Of a stretch of DNA of 13,524 bases, positions 13,449-13,524 are shown piece by piece. The DNA is from an uncultured Eubacteriales bacterium (GTDB lineage Bacteria > Bacillota > Clostridia > UBA1381 > UBA9506). The translations under genes and the position numbers were made by a program. The DNA lies in assembly GCA_900545185.1 (NCBI GenBank), contig UQYH01000063.1, positions 1 to 13,524 of the forward strand. Direction: 5' to 3'. The notes below the pieces were generated by a model, which was not told the DNA's origin, searched no databases, and saw only the letters and a program-made list of their open reading frames with translations. How positions within the stretch are numbered: position 1 is the stretch's first letter; each line of letters starts with the position of its first letter.

Positions 13449-13524
13449 TGGATAAAAGCAATAAATTAAAAAATCTTTCTACAATTTAAAAAAATAAATT
13501 TTTTTCCAAAAAACTGTTGATTTT

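Noticed and set aside
1..13524. Mobile elements, CRISPR repeats, attachment sites
   Set aside because: No transposase-like or integrase-like frame, no regularly spaced repeat, and no duplicated tRNA 3' end near the tRNA-Val gene were seen.

Overview
The window looks like a chromosomal core segment of a member of the class Clostridia (Bacillota). The signs are strong AGGAGG-type ribosome binding sites, sigma-A type promoters with TG-extended -10 boxes, a PyrK/PyrD-B dihydroorotate dehydrogenase pair, the ylxM-ffh-rpsP-khpA block and a DUF1836 regulator. All of these are typical of anaerobic Firmicutes. Base composition is moderate in the genes and AT-rich between them. The genus cannot be named from the sequence alone. 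I see no insertion sequence, prophage, CRISPR array or other mobile element.

Layout. Positions 1-129 hold a probable divergent promoter and the first codons of a minus-strand gene cut off by the window edge. Positions 130-5775 carry a tight plus-strand operon, pyrK-pyrD-pgi-thrC-prmA, driven by a well-formed promoter at 130-158. It mixes pyrimidine synthesis, glycolysis, threonine synthesis and ribosomal protein methylation. A separately promoted tRNA-Val(GAC) follows at 5919-5995 and ends at a perfect hairpin terminator. From there to the right edge everything is on the minus strand. The last gene of the leftward unit meets the tRNA unit tail to tail, with a second perfect terminator only about 20 bases away.

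Minus strand, in transcription order from the right: a MATE-family exporter with its own promoter (12011-13387); ylxM-ffh-rpsP-khpA, the SRP/ribosomal protein S16 operon, starting at 11983 and closed by a terminator at 9532-9576; then a four-gene unit encoding a DUF1836 HTH protein, an NfeD-like membrane protein, a flotillin and an HAD-IB phosphatase-like protein, transcribed from a near-consensus promoter at 9499-9471 and ending at the terminator at 6055-6089.

The part most worth attention is this last unit. NfeD-like protein plus flotillin is a recognised membrane-microdomain pair (compare YuaF/FloT in Bacillus and YqiJ/YqiK in E. coli). Here it is joined to a putative regulator in front and an HAD phosphatase behind. 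The NfeD-like protein also has a roughly 60-residue His/Asp-rich loop in which six histidines are spaced exactly four residues apart, followed by a CxxC. This looks like a metal-binding segment. An inverted repeat fills the spacer of the unit's promoter and is a candidate operator. The rest of the window is mostly ordinary housekeeping content, though the gene groupings are somewhat unusual.
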